This document shows, piece by piece, positions 54,143-63,209 of a stretch of 64,000 nt of DNA. The notes under the pieces were generated by a model, which saw only the letters and a list, made by a program, of their open reading frames with translations, made no database searches and had not been told where the DNA came from. How positions within the stretch are numbered: the first letter of the stretch is position 1; each line of letters starts with the position of its first letter. Origin of the DNA: Lachnospiraceae bacterium (GTDB lineage Bacteria; Bacillota; Clostridia; Lachnospirales; Lachnospiraceae); NCBI GenBank assembly GCA_014804655.1, contig JAAUZK010000019.1:68033-132032 (forward strand). Direction: 5' to 3'. Both the position numbers and the translations under genes were made by a program.

Positions 54143-54784
54143 ATGAAAATTATTATGTTGGGCGCACCCGGCGCAGGCAAGGGAACACAGGCGAAAATGA
54201 TCGCGGAGAAATATGAAATCCCGCATGTGTCCACGGGCGACATTTTCAGGGCAAATATTAAGAACGGCACGCAGCTTGGCATGGAAGCAAAGCAGTATAT
54301 GGATCAGGGATTGCTCGTTCCGGATGAGCTGACGGTCAAGATCCTGCTTGACAGAGTGGCGAAGGAAGATTGCAAGAACGGCTATGTGCTGGACGGTTTT
54401 CCGAGGACTATTCCACAGGCGGAAGTACTGGACAAGGCGCTTAGTCAGCTGGGAGATAAGATTGACTATGCAATTAACGTGGATGTGCCGGATGAAAATA
54501 TTGTAAGAAGAATGGGTGGCAGGCGAGCATGCCTTTCATGCGGAGCCACATACCATATTGAGCATGTACCGCCTAAAACGGAAGGAATCTGTGACAGTTG
54601 CGGGCAGGAGCTGGTGCTGCGTGACGATGATAAGCCGGAGACGGTGCAGAATCGTCTGAATGTATATCATGAGCAGACGCAGCCGTTAATTGAGTTCTAC
54701 AGCAAGAAGGGCGTATTGCAGACAGTAGACGGCACGATGGATATGAACGATGTGTTTGAGGCTATTGTGACAGTCTTGTCATAA
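54143..54784 (+). CDS. adk: Adenylate kinase
   Basis: 213 residues. P-loop GAPGAGKGTQA, GFPRTIPQA and a LID domain with four cysteines (CLSCGATYH and CDSCGQEL), i.e. the zinc-stabilised LID found in Gram-positive adenylate kinases. It interconverts ATP + AMP and 2 ADP. Its place after secY is standard. Confidence 0.98.
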   Translation: MKIIMLGAPGAGKGTQAKMIAEKYEIPHVSTGDIFRANIKNGTQLGMEAKQYMDQGLLVPDELTVKILLDRVAKEDCKNGYVLDGFPRTIPQAEVLDKALSQLGDKIDYAINVDVPDENIVRRMGGRRACLSCGATYHIEHVPPKTEGICDSCGQELVLRDDDKPETVQNRLNVYHEQTQPLIEFYSKKGVLQTVDGTMDMNDVFEAIVTVLS

Positions 54785-54837
54785 AGTATGCAAAAGAGAA
54801 ATTGACGTGTGAGAAGTGCTGTGGGAGAGGATATAGG

Positions 54838-55587
54838 ATGGCAATAACGATTAAATCGCCCGGAGAAATTGAACTGATGCGGGAATCGTGCAGGCTGCTT
54901 GGTCTGGTTCATAATGAACTGGCGAAGGTGATCAGACCAGGGATATCCACGAAGGAAATTGACAGAGTGTGTGAGGAGCTCATCCGCAGTTACGGGTGTA
55001 CGCCTAATTTTCTGCACTATCAGGGATATCCGGCCTCCGTGTGTGTTTCTGTGAATGAGGAAGTGGTGCACGGTATTCCGAGAGAAGATCATATAATTCG
55101 GGAAGGCGATATCGTCAGTCTGGATACGGGACTGATCTATCGGGGGTATCATTCCGACGCTGCCAGAACCCACGCGGTAGGGCAGATCAGCGCCGAGGCG
55201 CAGAAATTGATTGACGTGACCAGACAGAGTTTCTTTGAGGGGATCAAGATGGCGAAAGCAGGCAATCATCTCCATGACATTTCCAATGCCATCGCTGCAT
55301 ATGTCACACCGTACGGTTACGGTATCGTTAGAGATCTGGTGGGACACGGCATAGGCACAAGCCTGCATGAGCCGCCGCAGATTCCGAACTTTGCACTGAG
55401 AAGAAGAGGACCGAAGCTGCGACCGGGCATGACGCTGGCGATTGAACCGATGATCAATATGGGTACAGAGGATGTGGAGTGGCTGGATGATGGCTGGACG
55501 GTAGTCTCGGTGGATCATTCCCTATCGGCACATTACGAAAACACAGTGTTGATCACGGAAGGCGAACCGGAGATCCTGACGCTGTGA
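54838..55587 (+). CDS. map: Type I methionine aminopeptidase
   Basis: 249 residues from the ATG at 54838 (GGGAGAGG upstream), chosen because the family begins MAITIKSPGEIELMRES. Metal ligands are visible: the two Asp of LDTGLIYRGYHSDAARTH, His in GHGIGTSLHEPP, Glu in AIEPMI and the last Glu in LITEGEPEIL. It removes the N-terminal Met from new proteins. No N-terminal zinc extension is present. Confidence 0.97.
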   Translation: MAITIKSPGEIELMRESCRLLGLVHNELAKVIRPGISTKEIDRVCEELIRSYGCTPNFLHYQGYPASVCVSVNEEVVHGIPREDHIIREGDIVSLDTGLIYRGYHSDAARTHAVGQISAEAQKLIDVTRQSFFEGIKMAKAGNHLHDISNAIAAYVTPYGYGIVRDLVGHGIGTSLHEPPQIPNFALRRRGPKLRPGMTLAIEPMINMGTEDVEWLDDGWTVVSVDHSLSAHYENTVLITEGEPEILTL

Positions 55588-55664
55588 CAGAATCAGGAAA
55601 TGAGAAGGATTTGTGTCTGCGCCCTCTTATTTAACCATGATGATGTGCGGAAATGGAGTAGAAT

Positions 55665-55919
55665 ATGACAGGAATGCTTGCGAGCTCTAAAGCGGGGCAC
55701 GATCAGAAAACTATATATGTCATAATAGATGAAGACGATGAATATGTATATTTAGCCGACGGCAAAAAAAGAACCGTGGACAGACCGAAGAGGAAAAACA
55801 AGAAACATATTCAGATTATTAAGAAGAAACAGCTGATAAGGCCGACGGACGGTTATAAGGATTTGGAAATCAAGAGAGTGATCAAACAATATCAGGAGGA
55901 AGCAAATGTCAAAAGCTGA
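55665..55919 (+). CDS. KOW-domain RNA-binding protein (L14E-like)
   Basis: 84 residues. It starts [20 protein letters not shown], a KOW-type strand pair, then a basic stretch [18 protein letters not shown]. Firmicutes commonly keep such a gene between map and infA; a ribosome-associated role is likely but unproven. It overlaps infA by 14 bases. Confidence 0.88.
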   Translation: MTGMLASSKAGHDQKTIYVIIDEDDEYVYLADGKKRTVDRPKRKNKKHIQIIKKKQLIRPTDGYKDLEIKRVIKQYQEEANVKS

Positions 55920-56124
55920 TGTAATCGAAATTGAGGGAACAGTCATTGAGAAGCTGCCGAATACCATGTTTCAGGTGGAACTGGAGAACGGACATGTGGT
56001 GTTAGCGCACATAAGCGGTAAACTCCGCCAGAATTTTATCCGTATTCTGCCCGGTGACAAAGTAACACTGGAGTTGTCACCCTATGATTTATCCAAAGGC
56101 AGAATTATCTGGCGTGATAAATAA
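55906..56124 (+). CDS. infA: Translation initiation factor IF-1
   Basis: 72 residues, exact family length; OB-fold with [20 protein letters not shown] and [22 protein letters not shown]-1 blocks the ribosomal A site during initiation. AGGAGGAAGCAA precedes the ATG within the KOW gene. Confidence 0.98.
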   Translation: MSKADVIEIEGTVIEKLPNTMFQVELENGHVVLAHISGKLRQNFIRILPGDKVTLELSPYDLSKGRIIWRDK

Positions 56125-56126
56125 GA

Positions 56127-56181
56127 AAAAAGACCTTGCCAAAGATTGGGTATGATGGTATAATGTAAAACGGTCTTTTTT
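56127..56181 (+). terminator. Inverted repeat enclosing a promoter, between infA and rpmJ
   Basis: AAAAAAGACC (56127-56136) pairs perfectly with GGTCTTTTTT (56172-56181). In RNA the right arm ends in a T-run, so read-through transcripts from infA could end here. A complete promoter lies in the 35-base loop, so transcripts starting there would lack the left arm and escape. Confidence 0.55.
56136..56164 (+). promoter_or_regulatory. Internal promoter for rpmJ and the alpha operon
   Basis: TTGCCA (56136-56141), a 17-base spacer with a TG two bases upstream (an extended-type feature) and a perfect TATAAT (56159-56164), 34 bases before the rpmJ start. Confidence 0.75.
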
Positions 56182-56197
56182 GAAAGGAGGGTTTGAG

Positions 56198-56311
56198 ATG
56201 AAAGTAAGGTCATCAGTAAAACCGATCTGCGAAAAATGCAAGATCATCAAAAGAAAAGGAAAGATCAGAGTAATCTGTGAGAATCCAAAACATAAGCAGG
56301 TACAAGGTTAA
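56198..56311 (+). CDS. rpmJ: 50S ribosomal protein L36 (zinc form)
   Basis: 37 residues, [20 protein letters not shown] and on to a tail with Cys and His ([10 protein letters not shown]): the four zinc ligands C-x2-C...C...H are intact, so this is the zinc-dependent type. AAAGGAGGG precedes the ATG by about 6-10 bases. The gene is too short for many gene finders but is certain from sequence and place. Confidence 0.97.
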   Translation: MKVRSSVKPICEKCKIIKRKGKIRVICENPKHKQVQG

Positions 56312-56548
56312 TCCCCGAGCAATTTAGTTTAACGGGGTTCTTGCCTATTATATATAGATGCCGGAGCCTAATGGGAGATTACTTTTTGATACCAACAATT
56401 ATGTTTGGAAAGATCGGATATCTGATCCGGTTGGGTAGAACCTACCCCAATCAATTAGTAAAGCGGGTAAAAGACCGCTTACGGGATTTGCTTCGTAAAC
56501 TCGGATGCCAGTCTCGTACGAAACGTAAAGAAAATGGAGGAAACGTAA
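56312..56548 (+). promoter_or_regulatory. Structured gap before rpsM, candidate alpha-operon leader
   Basis: 237 bases without a convincing gene. Hairpins include CCCCG/CGGGG right after rpmJ, GGGTAG-AAC-CTACCC, GGAT/ATCC and AAGCGG/CCGCTT. In several bacteria S4 regulates the alpha operon through a structured leader before rpsM; this region is in the same place. Sequence similarity to a known S4 leader is not asserted. Confidence 0.4.
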
Positions 56549-56917
56549 ATGGCTCGTATTGCAGGTGTTGACTTACCCAGAGAGAAACGTGTGGAGATTG
56601 GACTTACTTACATCTACGGTATCGGTAGAGTAAGCTCCAACAAGATTCTGGAGGCAGCAAACGTAAATCCTGACACCCGTGTCAGAGAATTAACTGACGA
56701 TGAGGTAAAGAGAATTGCCGAGGTGATCGACAAGGATTACATGGTGGAAGGTGATCTGAGAAGAGAGATCGCACTGAACATCAAGCGTCTTCAGGAGATC
56801 GGATGTTACAGAGGTATCCGCCACAGGAAGGGACTTCCGGTTCGTGGTCAGAAGACTAAGACCAATGCAAGAACAAGAAAAGGTCCGAAGAGAACAGTAG
56901 CAAATAAGAAGAAATAA
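56549..56917 (+). CDS. rpsM: 30S ribosomal protein S13
   Basis: 122 residues; [20 protein letters not shown], the helix-two-turn-helix and the basic tail [15 protein letters not shown] that reaches P-site tRNA are typical. ATGGAGGAAACGTAA precedes the start. Confidence 0.98.
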   Translation: MARIAGVDLPREKRVEIGLTYIYGIGRVSSNKILEAANVNPDTRVRELTDDEVKRIAEVIDKDYMVEGDLRREIALNIKRLQEIGCYRGIRHRKGLPVRGQKTKTNARTRKGPKRTVANKKK

Positions 56918-56997
56918 GATGAACCCGGAATCGGGGATTCTGAAAAGTTGTTTAGTAATTGAAGTTAGCAGATTAGGAGAAAGTAGGTTAGTTTATT

Positions 56998-57393
56998 ATG
57001 GCTAAAAAAGTTACAAAAAAAGTGACAAAAAAGCGTGTAAAGAAAAACGTTGAACGTGGACAGGCACATATCCAGTCTTCTTTTAACAATACGATCGTTA
57101 CCTTGACAGATACAGAGGGTAATGCGTTAAGCTGGGCAAGTGCAGGTGGTCTTGGTTTTAGAGGTTCAAGGAAATCTACTCCATATGCGGCACAGATGGC
57201 TGCAGAGACAGCGGCTAAGGCTGCTTTAGTACATGGTTTAAAGACAGTAGATGTTATGGTTAAGGGTCCGGGTTCTGGTCGTGAGGCAGCAATCCGTGCA
57301 TTGCAGGCATGCGGTCTGGAAGTGACAAGTATTCGAGACGTAACTCCCGTGCCTCATAACGGATGTCGTCCGCCTAAGCGCCGCCGCGTCTAA
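56998..57393 (+). CDS. rpsK: 30S ribosomal protein S11
   Basis: 131 residues; a Lys-rich N-terminus, then [20 protein letters not shown] and the invariant end [19 protein letters not shown]. It lines the mRNA channel near the E site. Confidence 0.98.
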   Translation: MAKKVTKKVTKKRVKKNVERGQAHIQSSFNNTIVTLTDTEGNALSWASAGGLGFRGSRKSTPYAAQMAAETAAKAALVHGLKTVDVMVKGPGSGREAAIRALQACGLEVTSIRDVTPVPHNGCRPPKRRRV

Positions 57394-57470
57394 TTAGAAC
57401 AAAGAGAAAGCATTGGAAGAAGGCGTCAATGACGTTGTAAACAAAATTATAATGAGAGGAGCCAAAAGAA

Positions 57471-58064
57471 ATGGCAGTAAACAGAGTCCCTGTATTGAAA
57501 AGATGCAGATCACTTGATTTAGATCCTACTTATTTAGGATACGATAAGAAATCCAACAGAACATCGGCGAGAGCCGGCAAGAAGATCAGCGAGTATGGTC
57601 TTCAACTCAGAGAGAAACAGAAAGCTAAATTTATCTATGGTGTATTGGAGAAGCCTTTCAGAAACTATTATGAAAAGGCAGAGAGAATGAAAGGTATGAC
57701 CGGTGAGAATCTTATGGTCATGCTGGAGAGCAGACTGGACAGTATCGTGTTCAGAATGGGCTTTGCAAGAACAAGAAGAGAGGCCAGACAGGTCGTAGGT
57801 CATAAGCATTTTCTCGTAAACGGTAAGCCGGTGCATATTCCGTCTTATCTGGTTAAAGCAGGCGATGTGATCGAAATAAGAGAGAAATCCAGATCTCTGC
57901 AGAGATATAAGGATATCCTCGAAGTGACGGCAGGAAGACTTGTTCCGGAGTGGTTAGAGGTAGATCAGGAAGCACTGAAGGGAACCGTGAAATATCTTCC
58001 CACAAGAGAGATGATCGACGTTCCGGTCAACGAGATGCTTATCGTCGAGTTGTACTCTAAGTAA
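57471..58064 (+). CDS. rpsD: 30S ribosomal protein S4
   Basis: 197 residues. Zinc-free type (only one Cys in the N-terminal region). The S4 RNA-binding domain is at about 88-150 ([20 protein letters not shown]). S4 starts 30S assembly and often autoregulates the alpha operon. In some Firmicutes rpsD is elsewhere; here it sits in the operon. Confidence 0.98.
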   Translation: MAVNRVPVLKRCRSLDLDPTYLGYDKKSNRTSARAGKKISEYGLQLREKQKAKFIYGVLEKPFRNYYEKAERMKGMTGENLMVMLESRLDSIVFRMGFARTRREARQVVGHKHFLVNGKPVHIPSYLVKAGDVIEIREKSRSLQRYKDILEVTAGRLVPEWLEVDQEALKGTVKYLPTREMIDVPVNEMLIVELYSK

Positions 58065-58148
58065 TAAGACGAGCGGAAGAATGTCTTTCTGAACCTTTCT
58101 TCCCGATAACAGTGGTTTTCCAACATGTTCGCAAAGGAGGGTATTTGC

Positions 58149-59108
58149 GTGTTTGATTTTGAGAGACCTAATATTGAGGTTGCGGAAATCTCAGAAGATA
58201 AGAAGTATGGTAGATTCGTAGTAGAGCCTTTGGAGAGAGGTTACGGTATTACCCTTGGTAATTCTCTTAGAAGAATTATGCTTTCTTCTTTGCCGGGCGC
58301 TGCAGTCAGCCAGGTTAAAATCGAAGGTGTTTTACATGAATTCAGCTCTATTCCCGGCGTAAAGGAAGATGTTACGGAGATCATTATGAACATCAAGAGC
58401 CTTGCGATCAAAAATAGCAGCGATACCAATGAACCTAAGACAGCATACATCGAATATGAGGGCGAGGGCATTGTCAGAGCGTCCGATATTCAGGTGGATC
58501 AGGATATCGAGATTTTAAATCCTGATCAGGTGATTGCCACATTAAGCGGCAAAGATACGAAACTGTACATGGAATTGACGATCACAAGGGGAAGAGGTTA
58601 TGTAAGTTCTGACCGCAATAAGGTGGAAGATCTTCCGATCGGTGTGATTGCGATAGATTCTATCTATACACCTGTTGAAAGAGTCAATGTGACCGTAGAG
58701 AATACGCGTGTAGGCCAGATTACCGATTTTGATAAGCTGACGCTGGACGTATACACGAACGGAACGTTGGTTCCCGACGAGGCAGTCAGTCTGGCTGCTA
58801 AGGTACTGAGCGAGCACTTAAGTCTTTTCATTGATCTGTCCGAGAACGCCAAGACCGCAGAGGTTATGGTAGAGAAGGAAGACGATGAGAAAGAGAAAGT
58901 ATTGGAGATGAGCATAGACGAGCTTGAGCTGTCTGTCCGCTCTTACAACTGCTTAAAGAGAGCCGGTATCAATACCGTGGAGGAACTGACCAACAAGACT
59001 TCCGAGGATATGATGAAAGTCCGCAATTTAGGACGCAAGTCTCTGGAGGAAGTATTGGCAAAATTAAAAGAATTAGGCTTACAGCTGAATCCAAGCGATG
59101 AGGCCTGA
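58149..59108 (+). CDS. rpoA: RNA polymerase subunit alpha
   Basis: 319 residues from GTG 58149, spaced 8 bases from AAAGGAGGG; an ATG at 58125 precedes that site and is rejected. [26 protein letters not shown] at about 250-315 ([29 protein letters not shown]) for binding UP elements and activators. Confidence 0.97.
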   Translation: MFDFERPNIEVAEISEDKKYGRFVVEPLERGYGITLGNSLRRIMLSSLPGAAVSQVKIEGVLHEFSSIPGVKEDVTEIIMNIKSLAIKNSSDTNEPKTAYIEYEGEGIVRASDIQVDQDIEILNPDQVIATLSGKDTKLYMELTITRGRGYVSSDRNKVEDLPIGVIAIDSIYTPVERVNVTVENTRVGQITDFDKLTLDVYTNGTLVPDEAVSLAAKVLSEHLSLFIDLSENAKTAEVMVEKEDDEKEKVLEMSIDELELSVRSYNCLKRAGINTVEELTNKTSEDMMKVRNLGRKSLEEVLAKLKELGLQLNPSDEA

Positions 59109-59264
59109 TCTATATATGAATGGCGTGCAGGATAAGCCCGAAGAGCACCCGCGCGCTTGCTCATGAATGGAACTGTTAACACATTCGGTAAGTAAGTCCG
59201 AAGTGCGTGGCCGGATGTACACCATGTTGCGGGAGAGAACTCCCCAGTGAGAAAGGAATTTATT

Positions 59265-59801
59265 ATGGCAAAATACAGAAAACTCGGCAGAACATCTGAT
59301 CAGAGAAAAGCATTACTGAGAAGTCAGGTAACAGCTCTGCTGTACAACGGAAAAATCATTACGACTGAGGCAAGAGCTAAGGAAGTGCGCAAGATTGCGG
59401 AGGGTCTGATCACTTTAGCCGTGAAGGAGAAAGACAATTTCGAGACCGTTAAGGTTACGGCGAAGGTACCCCGTAAGGATAAGGATGGCAAGAGAGTCAA
59501 AGAAGTAGTAGACGGCAAGAAAGTTACCGTTTTCGATACGGTTGAGAAGGAGATTAAGAAAGATATGCCTTCAAGACTTCATGCCAGAAGACAGATGTTA
59601 AAGGTGTTATATCCTGTAAAGGAAGTGCCTTCCACACCTGCAGGCAGAAAGAAAGGCACCAAGGAAGTTGATTTGGTTGCAAAGCTTTTCGATGAATACG
59701 GCGCTAAGTATGCAAGCCGTAACGGCGGTTACACAAGAATCATCAAGATCGGTCCCCGTAAGGGAGATGCGGCGATGGAAGTAGTGCTTGAGCTTGTGTA
59801 A
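59265..59801 (+). CDS. rplQ: 50S ribosomal protein L17 (extended form)
   Basis: 178 residues from the ATG at 59265 (GAAAGGAA upstream). The core matches L17 (KYRKLGRTSDQRKALLRSQV; GGYTRIIKIGPRKGDAAMEV), but about 50 extra residues are inserted in the middle, rich in Lys, Val and Asp, compared with the 110-130 usual. Clostridial L17 with such inserts is known. It is the last gene of the cluster. Confidence 0.96.
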   Translation: MAKYRKLGRTSDQRKALLRSQVTALLYNGKIITTEARAKEVRKIAEGLITLAVKEKDNFETVKVTAKVPRKDKDGKRVKEVVDGKKVTVFDTVEKEIKKDMPSRLHARRQMLKVLYPVKEVPSTPAGRKKGTKEVDLVAKLFDEYGAKYASRNGGYTRIIKIGPRKGDAAMEVVLELV

Positions 59802-59819
59802 TATATATGATATGGTCAA

Positions 59820-59852
59820 ATACCCTGCACAGATGTGCGGGGTATTGTTTTG
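59820..59852 (+). terminator. Terminator of the ribosomal cluster
   Basis: An 11-bp hairpin, ATACCCTGCAC (59820-59830)/GTGCGGGGTAT (59835-59845), one G-T pair, loop AGAT, followed by TGTTTTGTG. Confidence 0.8.
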
Positions 59853-59970
59853 TGTGGAAAAGAAAATATACCGGCCGCATTTTGGGGAAATAGGTATAAT
59901 TATATATATAAATTGGTTTAATTGGTAAATTTTATTGAAAAAACAGAAAAAATTAGAAAAATTATATTTT

Positions 59971-60001
59971 TTTGTGGAATTTATCTACGAATATGTTATA
60001 A
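59971..60001 (+). promoter_or_regulatory. Weak predicted promoter of the chemoreceptor gene
   Basis: TTGTGG (59971-59976) and TATAAT (59996-60001) are separated by 19 bases within a very AT-rich stretch. No clear sigma-D (flagellar) promoter was seen. Confidence 0.4.
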
Positions 60002-60044
60002 TGTTAACACGCGAAAAATATAGTGTATTTGGAGGGACATCACG

Positions 60045-61745
60045 ATGAAATTGAAACAGAAGATTCTTTTGATTTCTATTTTACCATTACTCCTTTTGGG
60101 TATAGTGATCATTGTGTTTGGGGATAAACAGATCACTAATGTAGTGACGGATCAGATTGAGGATGGTCTGAGGGCAACCACGATTGCTGTACGTGTCATG
60201 TTCAGAAAAATGAACAATGAGGTTTATAGCCTGAATGAGAACAATGAACTTGTTAAGGGTGATTTCAATATTTCCCAAACTCAGGATCTGGCGGACGATA
60301 TCAAAGAGGCTACGGGTATCGATATCACTATTTTCTACGGCGACACAAGATATATGACCTCAGTTGTTGATGAGAGTGGTGAGCGTATTATCGGTACGCA
60401 GGCGGGTCCGAGAGCGATTGAGGAAGTATTGGGCAATGGCGAGGAGTTCTTCGCCACGGATGCCGTTGTGAACGATAAACTGTATTTTGGATATTACGTA
60501 CCGTTGTTTGACTTCGAGACTCAGGAGACTATTGGTATGGTATTCGCGGGAGAGCCTCAGGAGGAAGCGCAGGCACAGATTAGAAGAATTATTATGTTGA
60601 TCGTAGCGCTTGTTGTTATAGTCGGCGTTATCTGTGCGGTATTGATCTTTATCACAGTAAATAAGATGGTGAAACATCTGGAAGAGGGCGTGGTTGCTTT
60701 GTCACGTCTTTCGGAAGGAAAGTTGAATATTCATATAGAAGATAAGGTTTTGGAGGAGAAAGATGAGATCGGTGATATCTGTCGTGCGATCGATAAGATG
60801 AAGGTCAATCTGTCGGGTATCATTAATACGATCAAAGAGGACAGTGTGGTTCTGCTTGATGCGTCCGAAAAGCTTCGTGAGAAGACAGATGTCACCACCG
60901 AGCATGTAGAACAGATGGAGAAGGCTGTTAACGAGATTGCGATCGGTGCAGGAAGCCAGGCTGAGGAGACACAGGAGGCTACAGAATCTATTATTCTGAT
61001 GGGTAATATGATCGAGGAGACTGCAAGTGAGCTGGCAAATCTGAATGAGAGAGCTAATTCTATCAAAGAACGTGGTGAGGTTGCTATTGGAGCGCTTCGC
61101 GAATTGCAGAGCACTAATGAGAAGACAAGCGCGTCTATCAATATTATTTATGAACAGACCAATGTAACGAATGAGTCGGCTCAGAAGATTAAAGAGGCAA
61201 CCGCTCTGATTACCAATATTGCGGAAGAGACCAATCTCCTTTCACTGAATGCGTCTATTGAAGCAGCACGAGCAGGTGAGCAGGGTAGAGGATTTGCAGT
61301 TGTTGCTGCACAGATTCAGAAACTGGCTGAGCAGTCTAATGAGTCCGCAAGACAGATCGAAGGAATTATCCTTTCTCTGATCGAGGATTCCGACAAGGCA
61401 GTTGCTACCATGAATGAAGTAAAAGAAATTATGGAGCTACAGAATGAGAATGTTACCAACACTGGCACGCAGGTAACACAGCTTCTGAATGATGTAGATG
61501 AATCATTGATCATGATCGGTGATGTTACAGAGAAGACGAATAAAGTCAATGATGTACGAAGCAGTGTAGTAGATACGGTACAGAACCTGTCGGCGATTGC
61601 ACAGGAGAATGCGGCAAGTACACAGGAGACATCCGCATCTGTTACAGAGATCAGCGGTATTATCACAGAGATTGCCGGCAATGCTGCAGAGCTTAAGGGA
61701 ATTTCCAACAGAATGGATGACAGCATGTCAATGTTTGAGATGTAG
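60045..61745 (+). CDS. Methyl-accepting chemotaxis protein with a Cache-type sensor
   Basis: 566 residues. Membrane span 1 (about 7-27), an extracellular single-Cache domain (about 30-180; [32 protein letters not shown]), span 2 (about 186-208), HAMP (about 210-265) and the signalling domain with the invariant hairpin region [20 protein letters not shown]. It sends signals to CheA/CheW; no che genes are in the window. GGAGG precedes the ATG. Confidence 0.95.
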   Translation: MKLKQKILLISILPLLLLGIVIIVFGDKQITNVVTDQIEDGLRATTIAVRVMFRKMNNEVYSLNENNELVKGDFNISQTQDLADDIKEATGIDITIFYGDTRYMTSVVDESGERIIGTQAGPRAIEEVLGNGEEFFATDAVVNDKLYFGYYVPLFDFETQETIGMVFAGEPQEEAQAQIRRIIMLIVALVVIVGVICAVLIFITVNKMVKHLEEGVVALSRLSEGKLNIHIEDKVLEEKDEIGDICRAIDKMKVNLSGIINTIKEDSVVLLDASEKLREKTDVTTEHVEQMEKAVNEIAIGAGSQAEETQEATESIILMGNMIEETASELANLNERANSIKERGEVAIGALRELQSTNEKTSASINIIYEQTNVTNESAQKIKEATALITNIAEETNLLSLNASIEAARAGEQGRGFAVVAAQIQKLAEQSNESARQIEGIILSLIEDSDKAVATMNEVKEIMELQNENVTNTGTQVTQLLNDVDESLIMIGDVTEKTNKVNDVRSSVVDTVQNLSAIAQENAASTQETSASVTEISGIITEIAGNAAELKGISNRMDDSMSMFEM

Positions 61746-61792
61746 GGCATATGGCCGGAAGAGGACAGGCTTAAGAAATATCAGTAATAATA

Positions 61793-61828
61793 AACCCCCG
61801 AGAATATATTTTCTCGGGGGTTATTTTT
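61793..61828. terminator. Intrinsic terminator after the chemoreceptor gene
   Basis: AACCCCCGAGAA (61793-61804) pairs perfectly with TTCTCGGGGGTT (61811-61822), followed by ATTTTT. It could also end the convergent peptidase transcript, since an A-run lies on the other side. Confidence 0.9.
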
Positions 61829-61912
61829 CCTTGAAGGATACATATTCCGAGTTTGCGAAAGATGCGTAGCATCTTATGAACAATATCTCGCAATTGAGCT
61901 TTGCTCAATTTG

Positions 61913-62887
61913 TTACAATACAATCTGGAAATGTTGGTAGTCCTTACAAGAGTTCCAGTTGCCGCCCCATGTGAATCCATGTTCTGTGAACAACTTGTAG
62001 CACAGATCATTTTCATCAATCTTATAAGGGAAGTCCAGAGAGCGATCCGTGTACACTTCGCTGCCCTTGGGGGAAATATAGGTTTCTCCGGTGCCATCCT
62101 TATTGAATACGACGTAAGGGTTGTAGAATGGGTTAATGTCGATGGCACAGCCGAGTGCATGTTTTGACAGATTCGTAGTGCCGTCCACCACCCGGTAGTT
62201 AAAACAGGAAGTATTATTGTCCAACATGGAGAGCGTGTCATCGCCGTCATATTCATCTATGAGACGGATTCGCTCGATCCGATAGTCGTTCTGATACAGT
62301 TCATAGAATATTTCCACCATATCCTGTGCAATTGCCTTGTTGCAAATCAGTTCACCGATTTGCTCTTCGCCGTTAAAATCAATGTAGAGCAGCCCCACAT
62401 AGTTTAAGTCCTCATAAGCTATGGTACAGCCGCTTTCGGGATAGGAGATTCCCGTGATCTTATCTTTGATGCTGTTACTCAGAGGTTCATAATAGAATCC
62501 TGTTTGATAAGTAGTTCGCTCCGTATTAGCTGCCATATTGTCCGGCTCCTTGCGGTCTGCTGCGGAATCTGAAGTAGTGCTTTCGTTTCCGTCAGGGATC
62601 GTGTCTTTAGGAGTATTGTATGCGGTAGGCTCGTCCGAAGTTTCGGCATTCGCTTGCTCTGTGTCAGCTTCGGCACTGCCAGTCTCTGGATCCTCCGTTG
62701 CAGTACCGTATGCGATCTCCGGATTGGCTTTGGCGTATTCCTCCAGTGTTTCCGAGCCGATCAGAAGATGGGTAAGGAATGCGCATACCATAATCAGCAG
62801 TACGATAAAAAGGAAAGGTCCGGCGGCAAGATGCAATAATTCTTTTAGATTACCGGGCGTTTTATTAGATGATGTATTTTGTGACAT
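61913..62887 (-). CDS. M15-family D-Ala-D-Ala carboxypeptidase (VanY-like), membrane-anchored
   Basis: 324 residues from the ATG at 62887 (AAGGAG 9 bases upstream). A membrane anchor lies at about 22-45, followed by a long Thr/Glu/Ser/Ala-rich linker (about 55-120), then the M15 domain with zinc ligands in SKHALGCAIDINPF (His, Asp) and a final His in CKDYQHFQIV. Such enzymes trim D-Ala from peptidoglycan stems outside the cell. The 26-residue upstream extension possible in frame is rejected for lack of a ribosome binding site. Confidence 0.88.
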   Translation of the reverse strand: MSQNTSSNKTPGNLKELLHLAAGPFLFIVLLIMVCAFLTHLLIGSETLEEYAKANPEIAYGTATEDPETGSAEADTEQANAETSDEPTAYNTPKDTIPDGNESTTSDSAADRKEPDNMAANTERTTYQTGFYYEPLSNSIKDKITGISYPESGCTIAYEDLNYVGLLYIDFNGEEQIGELICNKAIAQDMVEIFYELYQNDYRIERIRLIDEYDGDDTLSMLDNNTSCFNYRVVDGTTNLSKHALGCAIDINPFYNPYVVFNKDGTGETYISPKGSEVYTDRSLDFPYKIDENDLCYKLFTEHGFTWGGNWNSCKDYQHFQIVL

Positions 62888-63209
62888 ATATGTCATATCT
62901 CCTTTCTCAAGGTATATTTGGTGATAAATAGAAGGTTCAGTGTACTGTTCAAGCATAGTCAATACTTAGTTTAGTTTGTGTGGAAAGTTAAATAATTTGT
63001 GAACAGCAGCAACTATTACGCGAACCTCTAAAAGTATATCATAAAACCTTGTGTTTTGGGGGATTAGTTAGTATAATAAGCGATGAATTGAATTAGTTAT
63101 CACAGACTGAGTTGTTGCAGCATAACTGTGAAGAACAGGGCTCTGAACAGTTACGTTACAGCGTTAAAGTGTATACACATGAATTTGCAATAGGAGTTAT
63201 ATATCGTAG
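62888..63209. promoter_or_regulatory. Gap between the divergent peptidase and ecfA genes, with an ecfA promoter
   Basis: A promoter for ecfA is seen: TTGTGT (63049-63054), a 17-base spacer, TATAAT (63072-63077). The leader then contains a hairpin, AACTGT (63124-63129)/ACAGTT (63147-63152) with an inner CAG/CTG pair. No riboswitch fold is recognised and no gene is seen in the remaining AT-rich sequence. Confidence 0.5.

Noticed and set aside
56341-56571. A 76-codon plus-strand frame between rpmJ and rpsM
   Set aside because: It starts at TTG without a ribosome binding site, overlaps the rpsM start, and its basic residues arise from hairpin-rich sequence. A leader role seems more likely.
57413-57445. 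A seventh copy of the dispersed repeat before rpsD
   Set aside because: Only AAGGCGTCAATGACG resembles the core; the CTAAG arms, outer stem and second hairpin are missing.
58125-58148. ATG at 58125 as the rpoA start
   Set aside because: This ATG is upstream of the AAAGGAGGG ribosome binding site that is correctly spaced for the GTG at 58149, where the family sequence begins.
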